Source of the DNA: Phytophthora colocasiae
Lineage: Eukaryota; Oomycota; Peronosporomycetes; Peronosporales; Peronosporaceae
Assembly: GCA_018806915.1 (NCBI GenBank)
Contig: JAGKQI010000091.1
Location: forward strand, 3,100,001-3,164,000
Direction of reading: 5' to 3'
Length of the DNA stretch: 64,000 bases
Both the position numbers and the translations under genes were made by a program. Of this stretch, positions 32,294 through 44,357 are shown piece after piece; the first letter of the stretch is position 1; the number at the start of each line of letters is the position of its first letter. Under the pieces are notes generated by a model. That model did no database searches. It was not told the DNA's origin and was given only the letters and a program-made list of their open reading frames with translations.

Positions 32294-34760
32294 TTGGCGC
32301 GTCCGCTCTCATCCGATGAGGCTGAGCCGATGCCGGGCGATCCAGGGCGGGATCGCCTGATGCACGAACGCGATCAGCTAAGTCGTGAAGCCACGGAACT
32401 TCGGACGCATGTCGACGCCATGGAGCGGTTCTGGGCGGCTTTGCAGAACGAGATCGCGCGTCTGGAGCGCAAGATCGCGGATCTCGCAGATGAGGCCTCC
32501 GATCTCGATGAATTGCGTTCGCAAGTCCACCAACCCCGATCGGAACGCGACGAGTTCGAGCGGCGTCTCGACTCTGTTCAGGCAGAGCTCGATCAAGTCA
32601 CAGAGGACCGGGATCGCCTAACACGCGAGGTAGAACAAGCCACTGACGAGATCCAGGATCTGCAGGCTGAAGCTCGGGTCCATGCTTGTGATCTAGTCGA
32701 GACGAAACAAGAATCCTACACCGCCAAAATCAGCAACAACCGGATCTCGGCCGATCTTGCGCATCTCCGACTGGATTCCAGCACCACGCCTTCGACCGAT
32801 GCTCCCGCCCGACTGGCTCTGGCTGAGCGAGACGGGCTCTGGCGGACTTTGCCCGGGCCACCTCCTCTCTGACAAACGTCGCTGCCGAACGCGTCCGGAT
32901 CCTTGGCCAGCTCGCCCAAGCTAACTCCGAACTGAATCGAGTCACCTCGGATCGCGATCGCTTACTCGCGGAGCGAGACCAAGCGATTGCAGATCGTAAC
33001 AAGGCATGTACGGATCCCAGCACCGAGAGACAGCGATCCAATCGTCTGGGTACGTATATAGCATAGATCCCCTTTTACCTGATCGCGATCACTCACATTC
33101 TGTCTGTCGTAGAGGGTGATCTGATCGGCACCCACGCCGAAGTGCAGGAACTAGAGGCGAGTCTTCACACGTTGCAGGAGAGTTACGATTAGGCGGAGAG
33201 TGATGTATGGGCGACTGCCAGCGTCCTGACTGGGATGGTTTCTCGGCTCCACGCCGCTCCAGGGATCAAACGTACTCTCAGCCCTCCTCCATCCCCTCCT
33301 ACGTCGCCTCCACAGAAGGCTTCGCGGACGGAGCCTCCCCCGACTGATCACGACACCGCTACACCTGGAGACCAACCTGGTGGTCAGACACAGGCGACCG
33401 GGCCCGAAGAGATGCGTGAGGAAGGTCCAGACCCATTCGATCTGGGCCCTGAACCCGTGATCTCGACAGGACCGGATGCGGAGGAATCGGATCGTACCCA
33501 GGCTACTTCACAGGTCACCGTAGAGGCACCTCCCCCGAAGAAGGATAGCACGAACCAGTCCAAATGCAGACCCGATCCGGAGAACGACGATGACGAAGAG
33601 GATTCTGGCGCTGGGTCCGACGACGCTCTTCGGACTATGATACTCCAATCGCTGTCGTGGCACTGCCGGCATGGAAATCCTCCGGCATCCGGTGATCAAG
33701 GGCCCCCACTCCTCAGACGCCGACACCTCCGGGGGGCGGTTCTCCCCAGACCCCGATCACATCTCCTCAGGGATTCCCGAGGGGTAGTCCGGCCGGAGGG
33801 CCCCCCCCCCCCGGTGGGGGATCCCCGGATGGCGGCTCTCCTGGCGATTCGCCGCCTCCAGCTGCGACCTCCTCTGTTCGCGATCCGCTCGTCCATTCCT
33901 GGTGATGCGAACGTCAGGCAGTTTTCGGCTGGTGATGTCTTCCCTTGGGATCCGATCTTCGTCGGAACCTTAGCGATCGTCGGTATGATCCTTTCTACGC
34001 TAGCCACGAGGCTACTGCTGCCTCCCGGATTCCTCTACCCAGCGAGATCCCCGGCCAACCGAGTTCCCCGAGCCGGGATCGGTTGTTTGACTAACCTGAT
34101 CACTGGGCCCAATGTACAGGCCCTACTCGCCACCCGACCCTGAGAGGTGCTCCGCAACCGACCGGCCCCCCTCACCTTCGATCTCGATCTACATCGTCGT
34201 GCCAGAAATCCGCAGTGGCGGATCGCGGACGCTTACGCCACCTATGAGTCTGATCACCTGCAGACGTTAAGGGGAATCGACCCATTATCTCGAGATCACG
34301 AAGGCGATCTATGAAGCTGATCCAGATCTTCGTCAATATTACGTCGAGCATCGGCAACGCCGTAGCCGTACCGGAGAACATTGGCGGCAGCTGTTGGGGC
34401 GATTCCCGCCTATGATGCGCGCGATGTGGGCGGACATCGATCTTCTGCTCGATCCTGCACTTCCCCACTATCCGCGACCGGGTACACTGCTATACCGGAT
34501 CGGCCTCCCGAATGGCCAACCTGGCCCAGCCGAATCTGAACCGACCGGAGCCCACCGATCTGGTCTCTGCGTTGGCAAAATGCGATCAAGAGGACCCTTG
34601 GTGCAACCATTACCGCGATCGACCGGCAGACCACCCGTCTCGGCAGATCCCACGGCTCGACAACAAGTTTAACCCACCTTCTCCGCCTACACCTCCCGGA
34701 ACTCCTTGACCTCGCGATCCCGGCCAGTTCGGATGTTATCACAACCGAGTCTGGGGTCAA
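32294..34760 (+). pseudogene. Antisense gene remnant inside element C (coiled-coil protein)
   Basis: This reads opposite to C, between its pol and its 3' LTR. From ATG 32294 it encodes about 190 residues of Glu/Arg/Asp/Leu heptad coiled coil (LDELRSQVHQ, ERRLDSVQAELDQV). After a frameshift near 32830 the coil continues (LAQANSELNRVTSDRDRLL) to a 63-bp intron at 33050-33112, GTACGT to CGTAG, whose removal keeps the frame. TAG at 33190 follows, then a Pro/Ser and acidic region (33235-33650), a Gly/Pro-rich stretch and, after more shifts, a globular part with EHWRQLLGRFPPMMRAMWAD and LLLDPALPHYPRPGTLLY at about 34370-34490. I know no family for it; a coiled-coil N-terminus is common in Gag proteins. 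It could be an antisense gene of C, as plant Tat elements have, or part of another element that inserted there. Confidence 0.6.
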
Positions 34761-35067
34761 TCAGTGCGTCTACATGTTCTCCATCACGATCCGGTGTCTC
34801 ACCGCGCGATCTCGACTCCAGCCTAATTTCTTTTCGATTCCAGGTAATTTCCTCCAACTTCAAAGATCAGCGTTCTTCTCCATATTTGCTCCACAGTTCC
34901 GATCTCCACTTCACATTTTCGAAATCGCCACACTTTGCATCCAATCACTCCGGTTTCGCATGCATATACAAGAAAAATATAAAATCTCCACACCTTATCC
35001 AGATAGCCATTCAGACCTGTATCCGCGATCTCAGCGTCGTGACCCGGCCACATCGCCCACTTCGCAT
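34761..35067. other. Gap after C pol, no gene
   Basis: This stretch lies between the antisense gene remnant and the end of C pol. It is AT-richer than its surroundings and poorer in GATC. I see no gene or LTR. Confidence 0.4.
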
Positions 35068-38000
35068 CTACACTTCTTCGTGCGACTGCATCACGCCAAA
35101 CCAATTTCGGTTGGCATGATCTCGCATCAATATTGCTCCACAGTTGAGATCAGCTTCGTCGACCCAAGTCGGCTCATCATAACCGACCCACTGCACCAGG
35201 AATTCCCGATAGATCCGGTCATAGCGAGTTCGCTTCCCACTTCGCATGTCCGAGATCCGATCGACCTCGTACTCATCGGCGTCCAGATCTGGGACCCAAC
35301 TGTCCTCCGGAAGGAGGATCCCATCGAAATCGAGCCGATCTGCTTCATCCACCGTCAACTCGATTCGCGGTCGATCCGGAAAGTTCCGTACCAGCTTCAG
35401 CTTAGAGACATGGACCACTGGAAAGATATGGTAACCAGATCCCGCGATCTCCAGCTTGATCGTGAATTCATTTAGCTTCTCTGCCACACGGAACGGGCCG
35501 TGCCAAAGGTGAGCAAGTTTACGCGCATATCCTTCCTTCACACGATCTAGGTACAGCCAAACTCGGGATCCAGCTTCGATCTGATGCGGATCGACATCCT
35601 AATTGTGCCGATCGGCTCGGTCTGCAATCGCCTTTCGTAGCCTAGCGTTGACCTGTTCTCGCGACTGCTGGTAGTATCTCTGAACCCGATATCTCCACCG
35701 TCTTGGATCGCGATCGTGGCGTCTGGTCGATCCGATCGGGATCGTTGCTTCCAACGTCGATCTCGGATCCCATCCGTGTACCAAATAGTGAGGGGTATCT
35801 CCCCGAACCCGATCGTGGCCCGTGTTAATAGCGAACGTCAGTCGCTCCGCGTATTCATCCCAGTCCTTCTGATCGAGATCTTGAACATACATCTTGATCG
35901 CCCTAGTCGCCGTTTGCACCATCCGTTCCGCAGCCCCTTTTGCTTGTGGCCGGTAGGCCATCGTCGCCCATTGTCGCTGCCCCAGGATCCTATTGAACGA
36001 TCTGAAGAAGTCGGACTTGAAAACCGGCTCTCGATCGTGCCTGATCATCTCGCTAGTACCAAATCTTCGGAACACGCATTATTCATAGGATTCCGCGACG
36101 GTCTGAGCCGATCGGGAGGAACTGGCCTTCGCGATCACATATTCCGTGAACAAATCGACCCAGATCAGTAGTTCGGTGTTGCCTTTGTTAGATCTGGGCA
36201 GAGAGGGTATGTGATCCATCGCTATGATCTGGAATGGGTATGTCGCCTGCAGATTCCCCGGCGACTCGCCCCGGATTGTGGGCCTTCCCTTTTCGGTCTC
36301 GCAGTCTACGCACTCACCTACATATCGCTACACACTCCGATATAATCCCCTCCAGTGGAAATGATCTCGGATCCGCTGATAGGTGCGCCCAACCCCTTGA
36401 TGTCCTCCTTCCAGAGTTGTGTGATTGTAGTGGCGGACATCCTGCTGTAGCGTTTCGGGGACTACGAGCCTCATCAGGAGGTCGCGATCGCCACTCGATC
36501 TCGGCCCTGGTGGGCAGTAAACCAGACGATCCTGTTCATCTACCTCGTACTCAGAGGCGATCTTGGCGTAGGATCCAGCTTCGGCCCGAGTAGGATCCGC
36601 GATATGTCCGGCCAAGTACTTCTTTAGTCCGGCGATCCAAACCTCCTCGTCATTGATCCGATCAACTCGCATCTCTCGAATCGGTTCTTCTCACAGGACG
36701 GCGGCGCCAGATCGCGGGCTTCACGTGTGGCCACTGCCGACACTTGCACAGTTCGATCTTCAACTCAGGGGATTAGCACCTCATCAAGCCGATTCAGGGT
36801 GATCAGATCGCATCGATCTGCCTCATCGTGGACCTCGATCCCGCTTTCTCGCTGCAGTGCGGCACTCGCCAAGCTATCCGCGCTCCCATTCCAGTCTCTC
36901 TTCACATAGACAAGCTCATGATCTCCCCATTTTCGCAAATGATTCAGCACCTTCTGTTAGTAACGTCAATCCCGGCGCCTTACAGTCAATCCCGCCCCGG
37001 ACTTGTCGGATCACTAGGTTCGAATCGCCACAAACAACCAAACGGCGGCGTTCTAACTGTGCGATCATGCTAAGACCCAGCAAGAGTCCACGGTATTCCG
37101 CTTCATTAACAGTAAGGCTCTCCGCAAAATTCGATCTATCCTTGATCACTTTCCACTCCGGCAAACTCCACACGACCGCGCTGAAAGCACCTCCTCCTCG
37201 TTTCGCGCGTGCTGATCCGTCGAAGCTTATAACCCACAGCTCTTCATCTGGGTCTACGGTAGGGATCGGCACTTGAATTCGGCGTTTCGGCTCCTTCCGA
37301 GGCGCGATCGTGATCAGGGCTTCATCGATCTCTGATCTGGGCGTTATACTAGCTGCGATCGCCCCCAGTATCTCATCCTCTCCCTTCGTACACTTTGAGG
37401 TCTCAAGAGACCATGGGGATAGGAGTGCAATCCATTGCCCCAGACGTCCCTGGAGGCCGGCTGACTTCAACAGCCAAGCAAGCGTAGAATGTCGGGTTAG
37501 GACCTTGATCCGACGTCCCACCAACAGGGTGTAATGTAGATCCAGGACCCGAAGTAGGGCCAACACCTCCTTCTCGGCAACATTGTAATTCAGTTTATTC
37601 GTCTTCAAGGTTCGGCTGGCAAACGCGACCGGGTGGTAGATCTGGTCGTGTTCCTGAATCAGTGCGGCGGAAATCGCCCAGTCACTAGCATATACGATCA
37701 CCACAGGTAATTTCGCCATGTCGAAGTGACGGAGGATCGGAGTCGACGCGATCTTGGCTTTCAAGGCTGTAAACTCTCTGTATGCTCTACCCCACATCTC
37801 GTCGCCAGTCGTTAGGCCCAGATTGGCTTCGATCTCGCTTGAACAGGGGGAAGACATCGCCCCCAGATCGGGATTCGGCGTACCATCGCTTCCTTGAGTC
37901 GAGATACCTAGTGATCCATCCTGATCCGGCTTAAGCACAACAGGATCTCGAGTGATCGGGTCCATTCCATCCATGATCTTTCGTACATCTGGTCGCTTCT

Positions 38001-40603
38001 TCAGTTCTGCGAACTCCACTTCACGTAGTTCATACAGAACCGATGCATAGATCGCGTAATCCTAGATGAATCGACTATAGTAATTCAAACTTCCTAGGAA
38101 CGATTGCATAGATCGGAGTGATCCGGGGAATGGTTGATCCGTCAGAGATTTCAAATCCTTCGGGTTTGCCTCCAATCCGTTGATCGACACCTTGTGATTC
38201 CACCTTATCCATGCCCCAGAAGCTCTTTGTCACTCTGATAGAGAGATTCCACTTATCACAGGCCTCCAATAGGTCTTCCACCCGATCGCACATTTGAACC
38301 CATGATCCAGCCGTGATCAAGATATCGTCAATGTACGATCTCCGTCCCGGGCGACCAGGATCCTCCGGGATCCCTGATTCAAACACATCCGCGGAGTCTT
38401 CCGTATCTCCTGACTGGAAGATCTTCAGAAAACCATATAGGGCGTTGTCCACAAGACGTTGATAGATCTGAGGGGCGTTCTTCAGCCCGAACGGCATGCG
38501 ATTCCACTCGAAGAGGCCAAATGATCGCGCGAGCTCGATCGGTCATTGACACGACCCAGAATCCACTCGCTATGTCTAATAAACAATACCACAGAACCTT
38601 GTCAAGATCTTCTAGCAGGTCATTGATCAGAGGCATCGGGTAGATCATCAGCCTCGTGAGGCCGTTCACCAGCCGATAATCGATACATAGTCGGATGTCT
38701 ACACCATTCTTCTTGATGATCACCACGATCGGAGAAGCCCACGGCGAGGTCGATGGCCGAATGATCTTGGCAGCTAGGAGTCCTTTAATGAGATCCGATA
38801 CTTTCTCGCGGAACAGTGTCGCCACCTTTCGGACTCGTTGTGCAATCGGCCCCACGTCGATATCACATATAACACCCTTGGCCGCCGGAGGAAGTGCATT
38901 TCCTTTCCTGATCAGGAGAAGTCACTTCTTCCAAATAATCTGTCGAAGTTTCTCGATCTCCTCCGGGGTAGCCGATCCTGGATTTCCTACTTGCAGATCT
39001 TCGATCCTGACTTCTTCGGTGGTGGAGATCTGGATCTCTGGTACTACTGCGAGATTATCGGCCAGATCTTCGGCCGAAAAATTGCCACCTTCGTGTAAGT
39101 GGGTCTGATCGGCGTTCTCGATCCCTTTAGGAGACGTCGGACCCGGTTCATCCGTTGAATGATCACGAAGTCTATCGTCCTTGGCCATCAGGATCGGGGT
39201 GTCCTTAACCGTGGGGATGGCATCAGCGTCCGATATATGTTTGATCTCGATTTGAAAATCTGGATTTTCCGTTTTTGCTTCGGTCTCTTCTTCACTTGTC
39301 CGATCTGTCCGATCAGGGGCCTGATCTGACCAGCTCTCATTCGTCTCACCGCCCCCACCTTCGCCACTCGGGGTCCTGTCGGAACGGATCGTGATCGGTG
39401 GGGTGTCCATGGGATCCGGTTGTGGCTCGAGGAATGCGACCTTGACTTCGGCCGTATCGGTCGATCGAGTTGGTGATCGGGGTTCTAATGTCGATATCGG
39501 TGCAGGGTCAAGATCGGTCTTGGCCGTCCCACCTCGACGGAGTATAGATCGCGGCGTAACGTAGGTCGGTCGTTCGACCGACGGTTAGGAAATCCCGACG
39601 GATTCCTGAGGTTCCCGCCTTGCGTCCACTGTCGCTTCTAGAGCTAGATTCTGCCATTCCATGTAGCGCCGGGATCCAACCGACACAAACCCGGGGGATC
39701 GAGGCACTTTTTCTTGATCAAGTACCATTCCGACATGTAATCGATGATCCAATCGTAAAATCTTCTCGCTCAGATTCGTGATCACTAGGTATCGCGTTCG
39801 GCCAGGTCCATCTATCACAGTAGGTACCCATCGATCGCCTCTGGTCACCCACAATTTCTCCGTCGCCGATAGTTTCACTTTTGACGCGATCTCTTCGGAT
39901 CCTCCAACCGGGATATGTAGATCCTCCTCCAGTGCGAATGATCTTACCTTCTCTCCATACAATCTCTTTCGACCATTAAGCGGGTCCCCACTTCATTGGG
40001 TAGCCACATCGATCCCTTTGCAAGAATTATTCGGACCCCGGCCGGGATCATGAAATCCATACCCAGGATGGCATCTTGCCCAGATAGATCCCCGATCCAT
40101 ATATAGAAAAAGTATACCAAGTATCCCGCCAGAGTGACTTTGATCCTCGTTCTTCCTTCGGTGGTGTACACATTGTCACCGATCCCAATACACTCCTGTC
40201 TCTGACTAGTGTCAAAGTGGCACCCAACCTTACGAGCAAAGGCGGTATCCAAGATGGATACCTCGGCGCCAGTGTCCAGGAGCAAAATCGCTCTTTCATG
40301 ATTGATCTTGCCTGAAATCTTGGCTTGGCGGAACCATTTTCCTGGTGCGTGGTATTTCCAATACCCCCTGGATTCTCCTTCCTTGAGATCCAAAGCCACT
40401 TCCGCACCAGATCGAGAGAACTCATCGATCCGGGGAAGTCTCGCGATCCTGGCAGTATACGAATGCAACTTACATGTATTACCGCGCAGATCCGAATTCT
40501 CCCTATCTTGATCTCTTGATTTCTTGTTCACATATGCATAGATGCGGTACTCAGAACGCTCGGCTCGTACCGGTTTCCAAACCGGCGAGCGTCCTAGTTT
40601 AAC
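35068..40603 (-). pseudogene. Pol of element C, heavily decayed
   Basis: Reading leftward from the frameshift signal: the trans-frame stretch DVKLGRSPVWKPVRAERSEY; protease with LLDTGAEVS at about 40280; a frameshift near 39950; a variable linker with a stop at 39585; RT with LCIDYRLVNGL, LLDIASGFWVVSM, MPFGLKNAPQ (38497) and YIDD at about 38340, with a shift between; a first RNase H with VYAS instead of TDAS; a second RNase H with SFDGSARAKRGG, NEAEYRGL, VCGDSNLV and WNGSADSL; integrase finger and core in separate frames (36672-36328, 36075-35599); and a chromodomain with EFLVQWVGYDEPTWVDEADL at about 35200. It is closest to B in sequence. It cannot make protein. Confidence 0.9.
40554..40603 (-). 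promoter_or_regulatory. Gag-pol -1 frameshift signal of element C
   Basis: On the minus strand GTTAAAC (40603-40597) is followed by TAG (40596-40594) and then ACGCTCG pairing with CGAGCGT, enclosing CCGGTT/AACCGG with loop TGGA and a 7-nt linker TACGAGC. The inner stem differs from B at several positions, yet both sides still pair. Confidence 0.82.
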
Positions 40604-42434
40604 ATCTTTTCCACGTTCTCGGGGAACAATCCGGCATGTCGGGTCGGATCGTACAATTTGCGGATCTGGTTGTAGAATTCTTCCATGGGGCATTCTCCAG
40701 CTTCATGGATCTCCCCATAACCACGGCAGGTATATAGACAGCGATCCGTTGGGTGACCCCCTCTTCCCGCACTTATCACAGGTTAGACGTCTCCAGCAGT
40801 CCAGATCCGTGTGCTTCCGCGATCCACAGTTCGAACAGCGACCTCGATCGTGATCCGATGTACCCCTGCGATCCGGGATCCGGCCTCGATCTTGCGCGTT
40901 CGTGTGCGATCGCGACTGATCCTGTTGGTGGGGAGCGCCTCCAGGACCGATCTGCTTGTCTTCTGACGCGTCAAGGTATATCCTCCGAAGATCGCCCTCA
41001 GAATCGGATCCGTCCGATCCGGATATTTCTTCCGATTCCGAGCTCGGATATTGGGTTAGGATCGCCCGTACCACCGCTCGGGTGGGTGCTGCCGGGGCAC
41101 TGGCCGGTGTCTTTTGTCTGTACTTCGATCCAAAAGCAGATTTACGCTGTCTGCTTTTCACCCGTTCCCGGGCATGAAGTACCTCCTCAAGTCGACGTCA
41201 CTTAGCCGGAGCAGGGTCAGCCGATCGGCCAACTCCGGGTCTCCCAAGGTCTCGATATAATGGTCCACATGTTCCCGGCGGACCTTAGGGCTCCCATCCT
41301 TGATCTTCAGTCTAGCGCGTAAAGCTGCCACGTTGAGCCGGTAAAGATAATCGAGGGGGGGTTCTTCCGATCGCTTGCGAGCGTGATAGTATTGCCACGC
41401 GACCGACATACCTAACCCACAATACTGGGTCTGGAAACTGTCCAACAGGTCCGCCCAGTTGGTTTTCGTCGTTCGACTAAGTTGTCTGTACCAATTCTTT
41501 GGTCCAACCATCAGATCTGCAAACGTGAGGCATTTCTTCTCTTCCGTGGTTTGGTCACGCTGGAACGCCGACTTGACTTTACCGATCCAGGCCCGGGCGC
41601 GATCTTAATCCAAGTCTTTACCCGCAAAATCTTTTAGATCCGAGATCGCCGAGATCCGGACCCGCTGGATCATTGACGATCCTCCTTGACCGATCGCCGC
41701 AGATGCGATCGCTACTCGACTCGACATCTGTCCACCGGAACTCGGTATACCCAGATCGTCCGGATCGTATTCCCATGCATCAGGATTTGAGGCCGCAACG
41801 GACTCCATGTCGACATCCAACTCCCCTTTGATCGGCGATCGGGGTGTCGCGAGACTCCGTTCCTTTAAGAAACGATCCATCGCCATTTGGAAGTAGCCGT
41901 CCAACTTGTTGCTCGATCCAGTGGAATTCGTTGTCGGCGCGGTCTGGTCTGTCCGGATCCGGCGATTTTCTTGCTGATCAGGCGTCTTGGCCTCCAGCTT
42001 CGCAGCCACCAATCGTGTACCTTGTTTCTTCATACGCGATTTAGGAATTTGGCACCGGAGGGCCCCAACGACATGCGTTGCAGCCTTCTCGGGCTGTCGG
42101 AGTCTGGTTCCGAGGTCGCTGACGCGTAGCATGACGATCCGGTCTGATAGCCTGGATCGAGTGTCAGTGGGCGTTCGCCGACCAAGATTTTGAGGGAGTC
42201 GAATAGATCATGGGTCGCAGATTGAATCGCTTCCAGTTCGAGGTCAAATAGAGAGTTTGGGTCGAACTCTCCAGCCACTAATCCAGCTTCTTGGAGTAGA
42301 TCAAGTAGAATATTCACCGCGTTCAGGCGGTCAGAGCTATTCCTGGGCTTCGGCACCGGGCCGGCGAGGTTACCGATCTGGCGGACTTGTATGATCGTAA
42401 GAACGGGATCGTTAAGCAAGGTCTCACTTAGCAT
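40594..42434 (-). pseudogene. Gag of element C
   Basis: From 42434 it matches the N-terminal half of the B gag (LLDLLQEAGLVAGEFD against LLRLLEEAGFAAGAFD; YQTGSS in both). After a shift near 42040 it continues to IQRVRISAISDLKDF and a TAA at 41605, then the capsid-like region (GPKNWYRQLSRTTKTNWADL, SVAWQYYHARKRSEE) at 41511-41158 and the zinc knuckle CSNCGSRKHTDLDC; a further shift splits the second knuckle. It ends MLN-stop in the frameshift signal. Homology with B also extends upstream of 42434 beyond an in-frame TAG, so 42434 is not the original start. Confidence 0.85.
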
Positions 42435-42898
42435 CTACCTGTAATAGGCCTGCTCGCTCGCGTCCTTGGTGATCGTCGATCCTGGGTTGATCACATCTTC
42501 TGGCTCTGAGTCTGGAGCTTTCAATTTCGTCCGGGTGCTCTTGATCTTCTTTTTCTTGGTCGATCTTGAGGCAACAGTGGACTTGGTGAGCAGATTAGGC
42601 TTCAGCTTTGCTGATTCCTTATCGCTCGTGTCCGGATCTCGATTCTCATCGAGATCCGAGTTGGCCCTCGAAGGGGCCTTGGGAGGAATTCGAGGTTTTT
42701 CTTCAAGATCTGGATTGCGATCCAGATCTGCCTCGTGCCTGTCAGAAGAGATCCTCCCAGAACTCTGCTGAGCTGTCGATTATTCCGTTTTTATCGGTGC
42801 CTCCGTCGATCCAACATTCGTAGGCACCGCTTCCCCTTGTTCTTCTTTTATCTTGACATCTTCTTGGGACTCACGGTGATATCCGAAGTCGCCAGAAG
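42435..42898 (-). other. C leader and decayed start of gag
   Basis: Next to 42434 the minus strand still reads EQAYYR before a stop, like B gag. Further right I see Lys/Asp/Arg-rich fragments in several frames and then untranslated leader, with GATATCACCG on the minus strand at about 42875. No intact start can be named. Confidence 0.5.
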
Positions 42899-42916
42899 AT
42901 CCGGGCACGCCCACCA
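42899..42916 (-). promoter_or_regulatory. Primer-binding site of element C
   Basis: On the minus strand TGGTGGGCGTGCCCGGATC starts one base after the LTR end CACCACA. It differs by one base from the A and B sites. Confidence 0.8.
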
Positions 42917-42917
42917 T

Positions 42918-44353
42918 TGTGGTGGAGCGGATCTGGCCAAAATCTGGTTGAGGCCGATTGCGATCGCCACTTGCGCCCAGACACCGACTAACGGAGGGGG
43001 GGGGCGATGATCCGAGATCTTGCTGCGTGTAGTGTTCACCTTGTGTACCAGTCGGTAGACGGGTTACGCTCTTCCAGGTGGCTTTTGAAGATGTCTTGGG
43101 ACGAGAAGAATGTCTTGGGTGACGCAGGGGTGTGCGATAGCGTGGGAATACTTCACTCTACCTCGGAGGGGTTGATCCGGGTCGTAGGCGAGTTCTCGAG
43201 CCTTGATCCGGTCGCCTGGTCTTCGATCCAGGTCTTCCAAAGGTCCAATGTTGGGGATCTGATCCCTTCCTTTACGATGCTTGCCGCTTCCTATAGCGGG
43301 GGTCTTGATGGGTTGAGAGTCGACGGGATCGTCCAGCCAAGCAGCCAATTCCTTCCGATCCGTAATAAGCACTTGAAGGATAGATCACTAGATAGGGTAA
43401 AACTGGCCAATATATTATCCAGTTATAACCTCTTTGCTAGCTCTCTTCTCCTTACCTCCTTGATGCCGGTGGGCCAATGTAGTTCCCGTTCCGGTCTTGA
43501 GTGAAGGCACTTGTGAGGTCCAGAGCAAATTCGATTCTCTTTTGGTTATTCCTATGTCTACTAGTCCCATCCTCAGCTGCTATCCTACGATCACCTGACA
43601 TCTGGCTACACAGCTGCGCGATCTCCGATCTCGATCTCACCTAACCCTCGATTGCGATCTCGATCATCGATTTCGATCATCGATCCTCGATCTCGATAGG
43701 CGGTCTTGATCAGCGATATCGAACGGTGATCTTGAACAGCAATCTTGAACAGCGATTCCGATCATGAGTCGTCTCGCTTGATCTCGTATCCCCGTGTCGT
43801 CGATATTCAAGATCGTGATCTTCCTGAGCTTGAAAATCGCTCCCCCGTGCGACCGATGCTGCCACCATTGTCCGGGTCAGAAATCTCCTCTTGGGATGAT
43901 CTCTGCATGACCGCCTTTTTGGGTACTCCTTGAATCTCCTTCGGCTTAACACGGTGTGTAACGTCACTGATCTTGCGAAATTCCCGCTGATCTTTGGGTA
44001 TTGGCGATCCACAATAGATCGCGCTGGCCCCGATCCGCCGCTGCCTTGATCCCCTTCTCATACGATCTCAGGCAAGGCGTCCTCTTCTCCGCCGGTGCTG
44101 AGCCACTACATGGGACTGTACAGCGGAGTTCTCTGATCGCTTAGTCTCACTCGACCAAGTCGTCATCCATCATCCACCTGCCCACTGGAGAGATCAAGAC
44201 GATTACCGGCCTGGATCCATTCGTCAGCTGTCGTTCGCGCAATCTGGGGTCATCAATCGACATCTTGCTTCGCCAGAGACCCCTTTCGCTTGATCCGACT
44301 CTCTCTGGGCCCGACGTTGTCTTTCTCGGATTTCTTATTCACGCTTCACCACA
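42918..44353 (-). repeat. Right (5') LTR of element C
   Basis: This uninterrupted 1436-bp LTR gives the empty site for both E and B at about 43860-43869 (CCACCATTGTCC). A GATC-dense tract lies at 43621-43760: I count eight GATC in 43621-43720. It is followed by the TAAT duplication and the Harbinger exon. Confidence 0.92.
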
Positions 44354-44357
44354 TAAT

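Larger units (their letters stand above)
2498..44353 (-). mobile_element. Element C: complete Ty3/gypsy retrotransposon with nested insertions
   Basis: C is a minus-strand LTR retrotransposon. Its 5' LTR is 42918-44353 and its 3' LTR is 2498-32040, interrupted by E and B. LTR ends are TGTGGTG and CACCACA, and the 4-bp target duplication TAAT is visible at 2494-2497 and 44354-44357. Without the nested elements it is about 13.8 kb. Order in its own direction: LTR, primer-binding site (42916-42899), gag, frameshift signal (40603-40554), pol ending at 35068, a 3-kb region with an antisense gene remnant, polypurine tract (32052-32041), LTR. Gag and pol carry many stops and frameshifts, so it is the oldest of the three full elements. 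It is rich in GATC. The insertion site is an exon of a Harbinger transposase. Confidence 0.9.

Noticed and set aside
31520..34760. A separate plus-strand retrotransposon with its own LTRs at 31520-32040 and 43866-44353
   Set aside because: Removing E and B joins 2498-3506 to 31524-32040 into one LTR that matches 42918-44353, and the TAAT duplication and polypurine tract fit a single minus-strand element.
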